This document shows, piece after piece, positions 27,854 through 36,569 of a stretch of 64,000 nt of DNA (position 1 is the first letter of the stretch; every line of letters starts with the position of its first letter). A model generated the notes under the pieces. The model was not told the DNA's origin and did not search any database. It saw only the letters and a list, made by a program, of their open reading frames with translations. This DNA comes from Herbaspirillum sp. Sphag64 (lineage in GTDB: Bacteria > Pseudomonadota > Gammaproteobacteria > Burkholderiales > Burkholderiaceae_D): NCBI RefSeq assembly GCF_014192645.1, contig NZ_JACHYE010000001.1, positions 564,350 through 628,349 of the forward strand, read 5' to 3'. The position numbers and the translations under genes are program-made.

Positions 27854-28170
27854 CCCCCTCTATCCACACGCACCTGTGCAACATCACCGGAGGGCAATCA
27901 CACAGCTCTCGCCTTTACATTTACCTCCTACCGATCCTACGAGAAATTGATAAAAGCTTGCAAAAACAGGCAATCATCACAAAAAATATACCGAGAAGTA
28001 TGCAAAATAATATTAAAGAGTTTTAAGCTCCTTCGAAATCTCAAGTTACAATTGCCAGCCAAAAATTTACAAATACCACTGAGCAACAGGTTCTGCGTGA
28101 CTAACAGATACAGCCGAAATATCAGTGACCAGCGCCAGATATCCCATTCATCGCACATCAAGAGGTCTGC
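27854..28170. other. AT-rich gap before the lipoprotein operon
   Basis: 317 bases, strongly AT-rich in the middle (27940-28060), without a credible gene. It should hold the promoter of the CsgG-like operon; several TATAAT-like strings make a single choice unsafe. No terminator for the lyase gene was recognised. Confidence 0.4.
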
Positions 28171-28854
28171 ATGTTAAAGAAAGTAGCATCCACTGCGGTC
28201 ATCATTGCCGCTATTACCGTTCTCACTGCGTGCGTAACGGAAGAACAATCACGTGTCATTCCTGCCACACAAACTGCGGCAAGCATGAGTGCCAGTACCT
28301 ATCAGGGTCCGCGCAGCGCGATCGCCGTCGGTAAGTTTGACAATCGCTCCAGCTTCATGCGCGGCTTGTTCAGTGACGGCGTTGATCGTCTCGGTAGCCA
28401 GGCCAAGACCATTTTGCTGACCCACTTGCAGCAAACCGGTCGCTTTGATGTACTTGACCGCGACAACATGGCTGAAATCAGTCAGGAAGCAAAAATCAAC
28501 AACCAGGCCCAAACCCTCAAAGGTGCCAACTTTGTGATTACCGGTGATGTCACCGAATTTGGTCGCAAGGAAGTCGGCGATCAGCAACTGTTTGGTCTGT
28601 TGGGTCGCGGTAAATCGCAAGTCGCCTATGCCAAGGTCAATCTCAATATTGTCAATGTCGCCACCTCACAGGTTGTCTATTCGGTGCAAGGTGCCGGTGA
28701 ATACAGTCTTTCCAATCGCGAAATCATTGGCTTTGGCAGCACCGCCAGCTATGACTCGACACTCAATGGCAAGGTTCTGGATCTGGCGATTCGTGAGGCG
28801 GTCAACAATCTGGCCATGGGTATTGATTCTGGCGCATGGCGTCCGACCAAGTAA
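28171..28854 (+). CDS. CsgG/HfaB-like lipoprotein
   Basis: 227 residues. The lipobox LTAC puts the lipidated Cys at residue 21. The body follows the CsgG pattern: RSAIAVGKFDNRSS, LGSQAKTILLTHLQQTGRFDVLDRDNMAEISQEAKIN, then GANFVITGDVTEFGRK and ATSQVVYSVQGAGEYSLSNRE. CsgG itself is an outer-membrane curli export pore. No curli genes are present, and this shorter form in an operon with DUF4810 and DUF799 proteins is a known separate arrangement. First gene of that operon; the stop is 17 bases before the next start. Confidence 0.88.
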   Translation: MLKKVASTAVIIAAITVLTACVTEEQSRVIPATQTAASMSASTYQGPRSAIAVGKFDNRSSFMRGLFSDGVDRLGSQAKTILLTHLQQTGRFDVLDRDNMAEISQEAKINNQAQTLKGANFVITGDVTEFGRKEVGDQQLFGLLGRGKSQVAYAKVNLNIVNVATSQVVYSVQGAGEYSLSNREIIGFGSTASYDSTLNGKVLDLAIREAVNNLAMGIDSGAWRPTK

Positions 28855-28871
28855 GAACAGGATCATTGACC

Positions 28872-29237
28872 ATGACATTTTTTTTACGCAGCCGCGCTGC
28901 ATTAGTGACGGCGCTCCCGCTGCTGGCCTTGACAGCTTGCGCCAATCACCAGCCCACGCTGTATGGCTGGGGTAATTACCAGCAAGAGGTATATCAATAC
29001 TTCAAATCGGACGCCAGCAAAAGCCCGGAAGAACAGATTCTGGCAATGCAGGAATCTGCGCAAAAAGTCAGTGCCGCTGGGCAGAAACTACCCCCAGGAT
29101 TTCACGCACATCTTGGCCTGTTGTATGCCTCCACTGGTAAGGAAGATCTGGCCGTTGCTGAACTCGAAAATGAAAAAACGCTGTTCCCCGAGTCGGCTGG
29201 GTATATGGATTTCCTGCTACGTAAATACAAGAAATAA
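28872..29237 (+). CDS. DUF4810 lipoprotein
   Basis: 121 residues, lipobox LTAC with Cys23. The family signature LYGWGNYQQEVYQYFK lies just after the anchor, and the rest looks helical with one TPR-like unit (HAHLGLLYASTGKEDLAVAELENEKTLFPESAGYMDFLL). AGGA lies upstream of the ATG at 28872. It is the middle gene of the three-lipoprotein operon. No biochemical role is known to me; membership of one complex with its neighbours is the natural inference. Confidence 0.9.
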   Translation: MTFFLRSRAALVTALPLLALTACANHQPTLYGWGNYQQEVYQYFKSDASKSPEEQILAMQESAQKVSAAGQKLPPGFHAHLGLLYASTGKEDLAVAELENEKTLFPESAGYMDFLLRKYKK

Positions 29238-29246
29238 AGGCATCAC

Positions 29247-29909
29247 ATGACAATTTCGATTTTCCGTTCAAGCGCTATCGCGTTGCTGCTGGCACTATTG
29301 GCCACAGGCTGCGCCACACAAAAAGCGTATGACTACTCGGCATTCAAGGCCAGCAAACCACGTTCCATTCTGGTCCTGCCACCAGTGAACAGCTCACCAG
29401 ATGTCGCTGCCACTTATGGGATGTTCTCGCAAGTCAGCTACCCGCTGGCTGAGTCAGGTTATTACGTTCTGCCTGTCACACTGGTGGATGAAACCTTCAA
29501 GCAGAATGGCCTGACAACCCCGGCAGATATCCAGAATGTGCCACCAGCCAAGCTGCGTGAAATCTTCAATGCCGATGCTGGCTTGTATATCGATGTCAAG
29601 AAATATGGTTCGGTCTATCAGGTTGTCGACAGCGTGACAACCGTCACTGCCGAAGCCAAGCTGATTGACCTGAAGACGGGCACTCTGTTGTGGCAAGGCT
29701 CTGCAACCGCATCCAGTAACGAGCAGAACAACAGCAATTCGGGCGGCCTGGTTGGTCTTCTGGTGACTGCGATTGTCAAACAGATTGTGGCGAGTACCAC
29801 TGAGTCCGGCTACAAAATGGCAGGTGTTACGAGTAACCGACTGCTGACAGCGGGGCGACCAAATGGCCTGCTGTATGGCCCGCACTCTCCGAAGTACGGC
29901 AGCGATTGA
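29247..29909 (+). CDS. DUF799 lipoprotein (GNA1162-like)
   Basis: 220 residues, lipobox ATGC with Cys22. It matches the DUF799 family, which includes the Neisseria antigen GNA1162: YDYSAFKASKPRSILVLPPVN, GMFSQVSYPLAESGYYVLPVTLVDETFKQNGLTTP, and DAGLYIDVKKYGSVYQV. The fold is related to TolB/CsgG N-domains. Last gene of the operon, 9 bases after the DUF4810 stop, followed by a strong terminator at 29968-30006. An envelope transport or assembly role is inferred from the family and partners. Confidence 0.9.
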   Translation: MTISIFRSSAIALLLALLATGCATQKAYDYSAFKASKPRSILVLPPVNSSPDVAATYGMFSQVSYPLAESGYYVLPVTLVDETFKQNGLTTPADIQNVPPAKLREIFNADAGLYIDVKKYGSVYQVVDSVTTVTAEAKLIDLKTGTLLWQGSATASSNEQNNSNSGGLVGLLVTAIVKQIVASTTESGYKMAGVTSNRLLTAGRPNGLLYGPHSPKYGSD

Positions 29910-29967
29910 AGCCTGTTGAGTAGCATGCCTTTGATCAGGTCAAAGGCTGATCGGCTTGATGAGTCAC

Positions 29968-30006
29968 AAAAAAGGGACAAGGATGATGATCCTTGCCCCT
30001 TTTTTA
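29968..30006. terminator. Bidirectional terminator between the lipoprotein operon and ppx
   Basis: A long stem of about 16 bp (AAAAAGGG.CAAGGAT pairing with ATCCTTG.CCCTTTTT) with A-rich and T-rich ends, placed between two convergent genes. It can serve both. Confidence 0.88.
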
Positions 30007-30039
30007 TTGTTAGCTCAGTGAGCGACAACTACCAAAATC

Positions 30040-31497
30040 TCAGGCATTGACACGAATCGAGAAATCTACGCCGACACCGCTCCACCACTCCTGCTCTTTT
30101 TGCATCCAGTAAGATACCGTCGGATAGTCACGCAACCAGTCGCGCTTGATTTCCAGCTCAATACGATTTTTCATTTTCAGGCGAATGTCGGTCAGGTCGA
30201 GCGTAATGTGAGAATGCATGAATACGACCGCCAGCCGCAAAGCGAGTACCGCCTTGGCGAAGTCCACATCAGACAATACTTCACCTATTTTGCGCAGGTT
30301 CCCCTTCTGACCCAGAATCAGAGTGCTCATCACACGTTGCTCACGCGTCGTAAAACCGGGCAGGTCTGCATTCGCAATCAGATAGGCCGAATGTTTGTGG
30401 TAGCCACTATGCGATACCACCAGACCGGCCTCATGCAGCAGTGCACTCCAGTTGAGGTACTTGGCGTACAACTCGTTGATCGGCTTGAGCATGCCAAAAA
30501 ACGCCAGTGCGGTATCTGCCACCTGACGTGCACGCAAGGTATCAATGTGAAAGCGACGACTGAAATCCTCTACCGATTGCTCGCGACGGTCTCGTTGTGT
30601 CGCACGCAACTGCAAATCCCACATCACGCCCATGCGCAAACCGGCTTCGACCGGGATAACGGTGGTGATGCTGAACTCCTGCATCAACCCGATCAGCACG
30701 GCAAGGCCTCCCATGATGACGGCAGTACGCTCCGGCTTCAAGCCAGCCAAGGTAATCTGGCTAACATGGCCAAACGCAATCAGGCGTTGCTTGAGTGCTT
30801 CCACGCTGACCGCAGTGACTCGGCCATCACCAAGACCATTCTTGGCGATCACATCGGCAATCGCCCTGACTGTGCCGGATGAACCGTACACCCGGGTGCG
30901 CTGACGGCCACCAAACTGCTCCACCGCATCTTCCACATGGGAGCGGGCGGACAAAATGGCACGCTCGAACGCAGCCGCATCGATCATGCCATCCGAAAAA
31001 AACGCCAGACTCTGATTGACATTACCGATACTGAATGACTCGACGAACTTGATCTCACCACCGCGCCCCAGGATCACTTCCGTCGAACCACCGCCGATAT
31101 CGATCACCAGACGCTCTTCGTCGGGCAAGGCAAGTGAACCGGCGACCCCCATGTAAATCAGACGCCCTTCTTCCTCACCGGAAATGATTTCGATCGGGTA
31201 GCCAATCGCTCTTTCAGCAAGCGGTAGTAATTCCTGTGCATTCTTGGCCACGCGCAAGGTATTGGTCGCGACAACTCTGACGGCATCGAGCTGGTAATCG
31301 CGCAATACCGTCCGAAACCGTGCCAGCGAGTCAACCGCGCTAGTGATTGCCTGTGGCGTCAGATTGCCGTCACGATCCAGTCCGGCAGCCAGACGAATCG
31401 GATCACGCGCGCTCTTGACGATACGGATGGCCTCGCCATCGTACCTGCCAATATGCAATCGAAAACTATTGGATCCGAGATCTACAGCAGCAAACAT
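30040..31497 (-). CDS. ppx: Exopolyphosphatase (Ppx/GppA family)
   Basis: 485 residues. Ppx removes phosphate from the ends of inorganic polyphosphate; GppA relatives also hydrolyse pppGpp. The actin-like ATPase-fold motifs are clear: AVDLGSNSFRLHIG at the start, TNTLRVAKN, SGEEEGRLIYMGV and LVIDIGGGSTEVILG. The C-terminal half is the HD-like helical domain (LLHEAGLVVSHSGYHKHSAYLI). A Pho box with a matching -10 lies 70-103 bases upstream, so expression under phosphate starvation is expected. It ends at a shared terminator. Confidence 0.95.
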   Translation of the reverse strand: MFAAVDLGSNSFRLHIGRYDGEAIRIVKSARDPIRLAAGLDRDGNLTPQAITSAVDSLARFRTVLRDYQLDAVRVVATNTLRVAKNAQELLPLAERAIGYPIEIISGEEEGRLIYMGVAGSLALPDEERLVIDIGGGSTEVILGRGGEIKFVESFSIGNVNQSLAFFSDGMIDAAAFERAILSARSHVEDAVEQFGGRQRTRVYGSSGTVRAIADVIAKNGLGDGRVTAVSVEALKQRLIAFGHVSQITLAGLKPERTAVIMGGLAVLIGLMQEFSITTVIPVEAGLRMGVMWDLQLRATQRDRREQSVEDFSRRFHIDTLRARQVADTALAFFGMLKPINELYAKYLNWSALLHEAGLVVSHSGYHKHSAYLIANADLPGFTTREQRVMSTLILGQKGNLRKIGEVLSDVDFAKAVLALRLAVVFMHSHITLDLTDIRLKMKNRIELEIKRDWLRDYPTVSYWMQKEQEWWSGVGVDFSIRVNA

Positions 31498-31566
31498 GCA
31501 TTGCCTTTCAAGCAGGGAAGAAACGAGCGGAAATTATTTATCAATTTTACGGATGAACTCAGCCAC

Positions 31567-31600
31567 ACAATAGTGGCTTAGCATGACAGTTTGATGACAC
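31567..31600 (-). promoter_or_regulatory. Pho box and -10 element of ppx
   Basis: On the minus strand 31600-31583 reads GTGTCATCAAACTGTCAT, two TGTCAT repeats spaced by five bases, which differs from the classic CTGTCAT-N4-CTGTCAT Pho box by one base outside the linker. Ten bases further on is TATTGT (31572-31567), a -10 box at the spacing used by PhoB-activated promoters, where the box replaces the -35. The predicted start leaves a leader of about 60 bases before ppx. Confidence 0.75.
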
Positions 31601-31739
31601 CTGCGCTAGCGCTGTACGATCTGCACATCAGCCAGTATCGATTCAGCATCGGTGTCATGGCTTGAAGCCAACATTCATGCTCGCAGTCGGCCATGAAATC
31701 AGGTCTAATATCACCAGCCTCTATTTTAACGATTTCAAC

Positions 31740-32492
31740 ATGCCAGGTATTCTTTATCTCGTTCCCAACACGCTCGGCTCTGCCGATACAGTCACCGCTG
31801 CCAGCCTGGCGTCCATATTGCCAGAGGAAGTACAGGCATTGACTGCACGGCTAGGTTACTTCATCGCGGAAAATGCGAAGACGACGCGCGCCTTTCTCAA
31901 GCTGATCAATGCCAACCATACATTGAGTTCGCCACTGCAAGGCATCAACATTGCCGAACTCAACGTCAATACCCCAGCGACGGCATTGCCGGCCTTGCTG
32001 GCACCAATACAGGAAGGACAGGATGCCGGATTGATCTCCGAGGCGGGTGTTCCGGCGGTGGCCGATCCCGGCGCCAACCTAGTACGTCTGGCGCATGAGC
32101 GAGGCATTCAGGTGCGCCCGCTGGTAGGACCGTCTTCATTGCTGCTGGCCGTCATGAGTAGCGGCCTCAATGGCCAAAGCTTTGCCTTCAACGGTTATCT
32201 CCCCACTGATCCAGGTCAGCGCAGCAAACGCATCAAGCAACTGGAGGAGCGCTCACGTCAGGAAAAACAAACCCAGTTACTGATAGAAACACCGTATCGC
32301 AATGCCGCCATGCTGGAAGCATTGGCAAATCATTGTCATGGCAACACCTTGATCAGCGTGGCAACCGATCTGACACTGGCTAGCGAATTGATCACCACAC
32401 AAACGGCCGGACGATGGAAAACGCACATCGCAGCCGGCAAGGTGCCTGAGTTTCACAAGAAGCCAACGGTGTTCTTGCTACTGGCGGAATAA
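31740..32492 (+). CDS. SAM-dependent methyltransferase, RsmI-like (tetrapyrrole methylase fold)
   Basis: 250 residues. It belongs to the tetrapyrrole-methylase fold family with RsmI, which 2'-O-methylates C1402 of 16S rRNA. Typical blocks are ILYLVPNTLGS, ENAKTTRAFLK, GLISEAGVPAVADPGANLVRLAHERGI, VGPSSLLLAVMSSGLNGQSFAFNGYLP, and LIETPYRNAAML. It is shorter than true RsmI and starts differently (MPGILYLVPNTLG), as in the paralogue group common in beta-proteobacteria, so the target may differ. Start by homology at 31740; no ribosome site is visible. Confidence 0.87.
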   Translation: MPGILYLVPNTLGSADTVTAASLASILPEEVQALTARLGYFIAENAKTTRAFLKLINANHTLSSPLQGINIAELNVNTPATALPALLAPIQEGQDAGLISEAGVPAVADPGANLVRLAHERGIQVRPLVGPSSLLLAVMSSGLNGQSFAFNGYLPTDPGQRSKRIKQLEERSRQEKQTQLLIETPYRNAAMLEALANHCHGNTLISVATDLTLASELITTQTAGRWKTHIAAGKVPEFHKKPTVFLLLAE

Positions 32493-32506
32493 GACTGTCC
32501 CAATTA

Positions 32507-32545
32507 AAAGCCGCGGTATCAGGAGACTCCTGATACCGCGGCTTT
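32507..32545. terminator. Strong bidirectional terminator between RsmI-like gene and sppA
   Basis: A 19-bp perfect inverted repeat (32507-32525 with 32527-32545) flanked by AAAA on the left and CTTTT on the right. It ends both convergent units. Confidence 0.9.
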
Positions 32546-32617
32546 CTTTTACGCAAGAGATAGTCATGTACGATTGTTTTACGCACAAAAACACTCGCCT
32601 CAACAATGCCTTCTGAT

Positions 32618-33670
32618 TTAGCGCAAGGAGACAATCCCACTGTTGAGCAGGGATTGCGTTACGCCAGTGCCCATCGCGACGCCGAATTTTTTCAACACAC
32701 GCTCAGGCAAACCCTCTGTCTGAGTGTAATCCACCAGATCTTCTGCCTTGAGCACGTCACGTGCGACGCTATCGACCGTGCCGTAGTCATCGGCCAGCCC
32801 CATCTCAATTGCCTTGGAACCAGTCCAGAACAGCCCCGAGAAGGTATCAGGCGTTTCCTTCAGACGCTGCCCGCGGCCGCGGCGCACAACATCAATGAAC
32901 TGTTGATGAATTTCGTTGAGCATCTGTTGTGCATATTCTTTCTGTTTGGGGTTCTGGGCGCTAAACGGATCGAGGAAACCCTTGTTCTCGCCAGCGGTCA
33001 GCAAACGACGCTCAACCCCTACTTTTTCCATCAATCCGGTGAACCCAAAACCATCCATGAGCACGCCGATTGAGCCCACAATACTGGCCTTGTTGACATA
33101 AATCTTGTCCGCAGCAGCGGCGATGTAATAACCACCGGACGCGCACATTTCCTCGACCACGACATACAGTGGCTTTTTCGGATACGCCTTGCGCAAACGC
33201 ACGATCTCGTCATTGATCATGCCGGCCTGTACCGGGCTGCCACCAGGGCTGTTGATCTTGAGAATCACACCGACCGAATCATCAGCCGCAAATGCCTTAT
33301 CCAGTGCCGGAATAACGGCAGCAGCCGAGCCACGACCTTCTGCTTCGATGGTTCCACTGATTTCAACCAGCGCAGTATGCGTACCAACAGGGTCACTGTC
33401 AGACCAGTTGTAATTGAACGCAGTCCAGATGACGAACACGAACACCGCTAATCCCGCGATCTTGAAAAAATTGCTCCAGCGACGCCGCGCACGTTGCTCC
33501 CTGACCGCAAACAAGGCCAACTTCTCGAGCACATCGCGCTCCCAACCACCTTTATTATCGGCGCCACTGGCTGCACCACCATTGGTTGAGCCAGCCGCAG
33601 CAGTCGAGGATGACGATGCAGCCGGATTCACGGGTTGCGATTCCGAATTTTCAATGTCGTTGTTACTCAT
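32618..33670 (-). CDS. sppA: Signal peptide peptidase SppA, short form (S49 family)
   Basis: 350 residues. A membrane-bound serine protease that degrades cleaved signal peptides. After a low-complexity Ser/Ala/Gly start there is one membrane helix (about residues 69-87), then the S49 protease domain. The nucleophile is Ser in EMCASGGYY (about 177) and the general-base Lys is in GENKGFLDPF (about 230), the Ser/Lys dyad of the short-form enzyme. The frame is open to a GTG at 33712, but the ATG at 33670 is preferred. Last gene of the rluC-HAD-Rieske-sppA operon. Confidence 0.93.
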   Translation of the reverse strand: MSNNDIENSESQPVNPAASSSSTAAAGSTNGGAASGADNKGGWERDVLEKLALFAVREQRARRRWSNFFKIAGLAVFVFVIWTAFNYNWSDSDPVGTHTALVEISGTIEAEGRGSAAAVIPALDKAFAADDSVGVILKINSPGGSPVQAGMINDEIVRLRKAYPKKPLYVVVEEMCASGGYYIAAAADKIYVNKASIVGSIGVLMDGFGFTGLMEKVGVERRLLTAGENKGFLDPFSAQNPKQKEYAQQMLNEIHQQFIDVVRRGRGQRLKETPDTFSGLFWTGSKAIEMGLADDYGTVDSVARDVLKAEDLVDYTQTEGLPERVLKKFGVAMGTGVTQSLLNSGIVSLR

Positions 33671-33737
33671 ATTGTCACTCAGGTCTGCAGCATCCACAGT
33701 GCGCACCCGCACTGCTGCTACCGGGTTCCCGCATGGC

Positions 33738-34109
33738 TTATGCCAAAGCAGGCCTTACATAATCGTCAGGTGACCAATAAATCTGGCCATCCTGCTCACA
33801 TACCGAAATCTTGCGCAAACGAGCACCGGTACAGGGCCCACCCTCGCATTTGCCTGTGGTCGGCGCATACACTGCGCCATGTGTGGCACACATCAGATAC
33901 AGTCCGCTGGATTCGAAGAACTGCCCTTCTTCCCAGTCCAGCGCGATTGGCACATGGGCACAGCGGTTGAGATAGCCATACACAATACCTGCATAGCGCA
34001 CCACAAAGCCACTTGCGTCGCTGCCATGTACCGAGACCGGAAAACGCCGACCCTTGCCGCTGTCAACGATTTCAACCGAGGAGCAAACAGGAATGAGAAG
34101 CTCATCCAT
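33738..34109 (-). CDS. Rieske [2Fe-2S] protein
   Basis: 123 residues, a stand-alone soluble Rieske ferredoxin. The cluster ligands are CAH (in NRCAHVPIALDW) and CATHG (in LMCATHGAVYAPTTG), followed by the usual GPCTGARLRKI turn. Such single-domain proteins donate electrons to oxygenases or act alone; here it sits between a HAD phosphatase and sppA, a conserved beta-proteobacterial order with no known logic. AGGAAA precedes the ATG; the HAD gene ends 11 bases upstream. Confidence 0.92.
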   Translation of the reverse strand: MDELLIPVCSSVEIVDSGKGRRFPVSVHGSDASGFVVRYAGIVYGYLNRCAHVPIALDWEEGQFFESSGLYLMCATHGAVYAPTTGKCEGGPCTGARLRKISVCEQDGQIYWSPDDYVRPALA

Positions 34110-34120
34110 GAACTGATTTC

Positions 34121-34780
34121 CTATGCGTTGTCATTGATCCATTGATGCAATACCCCGATTGAGCTGGCGCAAAACAAGGGGTTGAGCGCGCGCAACTGCT
34201 CCACCGGGTGCGCGCCGAATTCTACCGCAACTCCACTGGCACCCGCGTTGATTGCCATTTGCAGATCATGCGTCGTGTCACCAATCATCAAGGTGCGTTG
34301 CATCTCTTGCCCAAGTTCACGTGTGAGCTCCTGTAGCATGGCTGGATGCGGCTTGGAAAATGTTTCATCTGCGCAACGCGTCGCATCGAAGACCGACAGT
34401 AACTTGGTGGTGTTGAGGGCCCGATTGAGTCCTACGCGACTTTTACCAGTCGCAACAGCCAAAAAATAGCCCTGCTGCGACAGGTCATCAAGCATTTCAC
34501 GGACACCGTCGAACAGGCTCAGATCCTGATCCTGACCTAAATAATGATGGCGATAACGCTCAACAATACGCGGATAGTATTTGGGATCGACATCCGGAAT
34601 GGCTGCCTGCATGGCGTCTTGCAAACCTAGTCCGATTACATAGGATGCAGCACTTTTATCGGGAATCGGTAAGCCAAGATCCCGTGCGGCCGCCTGTATA
34701 CAACGAACGATTGTCGACGTACTGTCCATCAAGGTGCCGTCCCAATCGAAAACGATCAAATCAAATTGTTTTCTTGCCAT
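34121..34780 (-). CDS. HAD-family phosphatase (Gph-like)
   Basis: 219 residues, subfamily IA. Motif I is DWDGTLMDS (nucleophile Asp in VFDWDGT), motif II AVATGKSR, motif III the Lys in FSKPHP and motif IV MIGDTTHDLQMA. A helical cap lies between motifs I and II. The fold and length are those of phosphoglycolate phosphatase, but substrate cannot be fixed; in this operon it may serve as a general nucleotide or sugar phosphatase. There are 74 bases between it and rluC. Confidence 0.9.
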   Translation of the reverse strand: MARKQFDLIVFDWDGTLMDSTSTIVRCIQAAARDLGLPIPDKSAASYVIGLGLQDAMQAAIPDVDPKYYPRIVERYRHHYLGQDQDLSLFDGVREMLDDLSQQGYFLAVATGKSRVGLNRALNTTKLLSVFDATRCADETFSKPHPAMLQELTRELGQEMQRTLMIGDTTHDLQMAINAGASGVAVEFGAHPVEQLRALNPLFCASSIGVLHQWINDNA

Positions 34781-34854
34781 ATTAAGTTGTCGATGCGGTG
34801 GTATTGATGCGGTTCACAAAATGCCTGTTTAACAAAATACAGTGGCGCCAGATA

Positions 34855-35880
34855 TTAACCCGCCGCAACGTTCCCAGCCAGACTATCAAGAAAACGCTGA
34901 CAATCGGATGGCAAGTCTGCTTTGAGCGTGACGTGCTTGCCGCTGTCAGGATGCGCAAAAGTGATCTGATACGCATGCAAAAACATCCGTTTGAACGCGA
35001 TACGCTGACCATCTGCCTTTTGCAAGGCTTTGTTGAGTCCGAAGTCGCCGTACTTGTCGTCACCGACAATCGGAAATCCACTGGCGGACAAGTGGACACG
35101 AATTTGATGGGTACGTCCGGTCTTGAGCTCTGCTTCAAGTAACGCAAATTCGCCATACCGCCGGATCAGTGAGAATATGGTGTGCGCCGACTGGCCATCT
35201 TCCTGCACTCTGACGCGCCGCTCGCCATCGGCGGTACTATATTTGTGCAGCGGCAACTTGATATGCTGCCGGGCATTTTTCCAGTCACCCTGTACCAGGG
35301 TCAGGTAGCGCTTGTCGGTATCGCCATCACGCATCTGTTCGTGAAGATTGGTCAGCGCAGAACGTTTCTTTGCGAGCAACAAAATCCCGGAAGTATCACG
35401 ATCAAGCCGATGCACCAGTTCCAGAAACTTGGCATCAGGACGCGATGCCCGTAACTGCTCGATCACACCATAACTCACGCCGGATCCACCATGCACTGCG
35501 ACGCCCGCAGGCTTGTCAATGACCAGCAAATGATTGTCTTCGAGCAAGATCCTGAATTCGGCACCAGGAACGATCGCCGTGCTTGTCTTTTCAGCAATGC
35601 GAATCGGCGGCACACGCACGATATCGCCATCCTCCAGACGATAGGTCTGATCAATACGGCCTTTGTTGACCCGCACTTCACCGGACCGCAAGACCCGGTA
35701 AATATGGCTTTTGGGAACGCCCTTGCAGACGCGCAAGAGGAAATTATCGATACGCTGACCCGCTTCTTCTTCCGAAATCGTGAGCAGCTGGACTTGGGGG
35801 GAAGCCGCTGCCGATCCGGATGACGCTGGTGTCTCGGGCTTTTGAGGCGTGTTCCCAGAAAATCTCGCTAAGTCCTTCAT
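34855..35880 (-). CDS. rluC: 23S rRNA pseudouridine synthase RluC
   Basis: 341 residues. It converts uridines 955, 2504 and 2580 (E. coli numbering) of 23S rRNA. An S4 RNA-binding domain (about residues 38-95, GQRIDNFLLRVCKGVPKSHIYRVLRSGEVRVN) is followed by the catalytic domain with HRLDRDTSG, where Asp160 is the nucleophile, and GRTHQIRVHLSASG. The first 30 residues are a loose Ser/Ala/Pro tail. No ribosome site precedes the ATG; a TATATT box lies only 4 bases away, so the message may be nearly leaderless. It is divergent from rne, as in many proteobacteria. Confidence 0.95.
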   Translation of the reverse strand: MKDLARFSGNTPQKPETPASSGSAAASPQVQLLTISEEEAGQRIDNFLLRVCKGVPKSHIYRVLRSGEVRVNKGRIDQTYRLEDGDIVRVPPIRIAEKTSTAIVPGAEFRILLEDNHLLVIDKPAGVAVHGGSGVSYGVIEQLRASRPDAKFLELVHRLDRDTSGILLLAKKRSALTNLHEQMRDGDTDKRYLTLVQGDWKNARQHIKLPLHKYSTADGERRVRVQEDGQSAHTIFSLIRRYGEFALLEAELKTGRTHQIRVHLSASGFPIVGDDKYGDFGLNKALQKADGQRIAFKRMFLHAYQITFAHPDSGKHVTLKADLPSDCQRFLDSLAGNVAAG

Positions 35881-36569
35881 TTTGAATATATAATCGCTCG
35901 ACGCTGGTCATAAAACCGGTGTCAGTGTAAGAATTAAAAAGACCATTCTACACAGAGGTGTCCGCGTCAGCCTCGCTAATTTGCAAATATGACAGGAGGG
36001 AACCACGAAAAATCGCAGCATGCGGCGCCAAGTTTTGGGCGGCGAGCTTCGCACATTCTGCGAAAGCCAGTCGACATGACAATGCGCAGCGCGGATTTGA
36101 CGGTTCCTTGAAACGTGTACGCAGCTCCCCTGCGCGAGTCCAGTTTGCACCGCAGTTGCAATCGGATAACGCACTTGGAGGTTGAACGAATAGTTTGGAT
36201 TATTAAGGATAAAGTCTGGCCAGACCTGTCATTGCAGTTTTGCAGAAGACAGTGCTTGCCGGTTGATGTTTTGAACCCGATTTGCCGATTTGCCAACCCT
36301 TAGAAGAATGCTCAGTTTGGCTAACATTGATGGCTTACCGTCCACAGCCGCCGAGACCGCACCATGCGGAACGGCACGCGTGGATACGGAGCTGCTCGGC
36401 AGTCCGGTGCACCACATCCGCGCCCCGTTGTGCTTGAGCGCTATCAGTACGCGCTCCACACATTAAGGCAATTCCCTCCCCCAATCGCTTCGTTCTCGCG
36501 TACATCCCTGTACTTTTGATGCCGCTCTCACGGCATCATCAAAGCGGCCTTAGTGCCACGGAGTGAAAC
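35881..36569. other. rluC/rne divergent region with long rne leader
   Basis: 689 bases without a credible gene. It holds both promoters and an rne leader that may be several hundred bases long, as is known for rne in E. coli, where the leader mediates autoregulation. A clear hairpin (36517-36538) is near the 3' end. A palindrome ATTTGCAAAT lies at about 35980. Promoter boxes could not be fixed. Confidence 0.55.
36517..36538 (+). promoter_or_regulatory. Hairpin in the rne leader
   Basis: TGATGCCG (36517-36524) and CGGCATCA (36531-36538) form an 8-bp perfect stem with a 6-base loop, 31 bases before the rne start codon. There is no T tract, so it is not a terminator. In E. coli, leader hairpins of rne bind RNase E itself; a similar role here is inference. 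Confidence 0.5.

Noticed and set aside
28171-28854. CsgG-like gene as part of a curli system
   Set aside because: No csgA, csgB, csgE or csgF-like genes are present, and the neighbours are DUF4810 and DUF799 lipoproteins.
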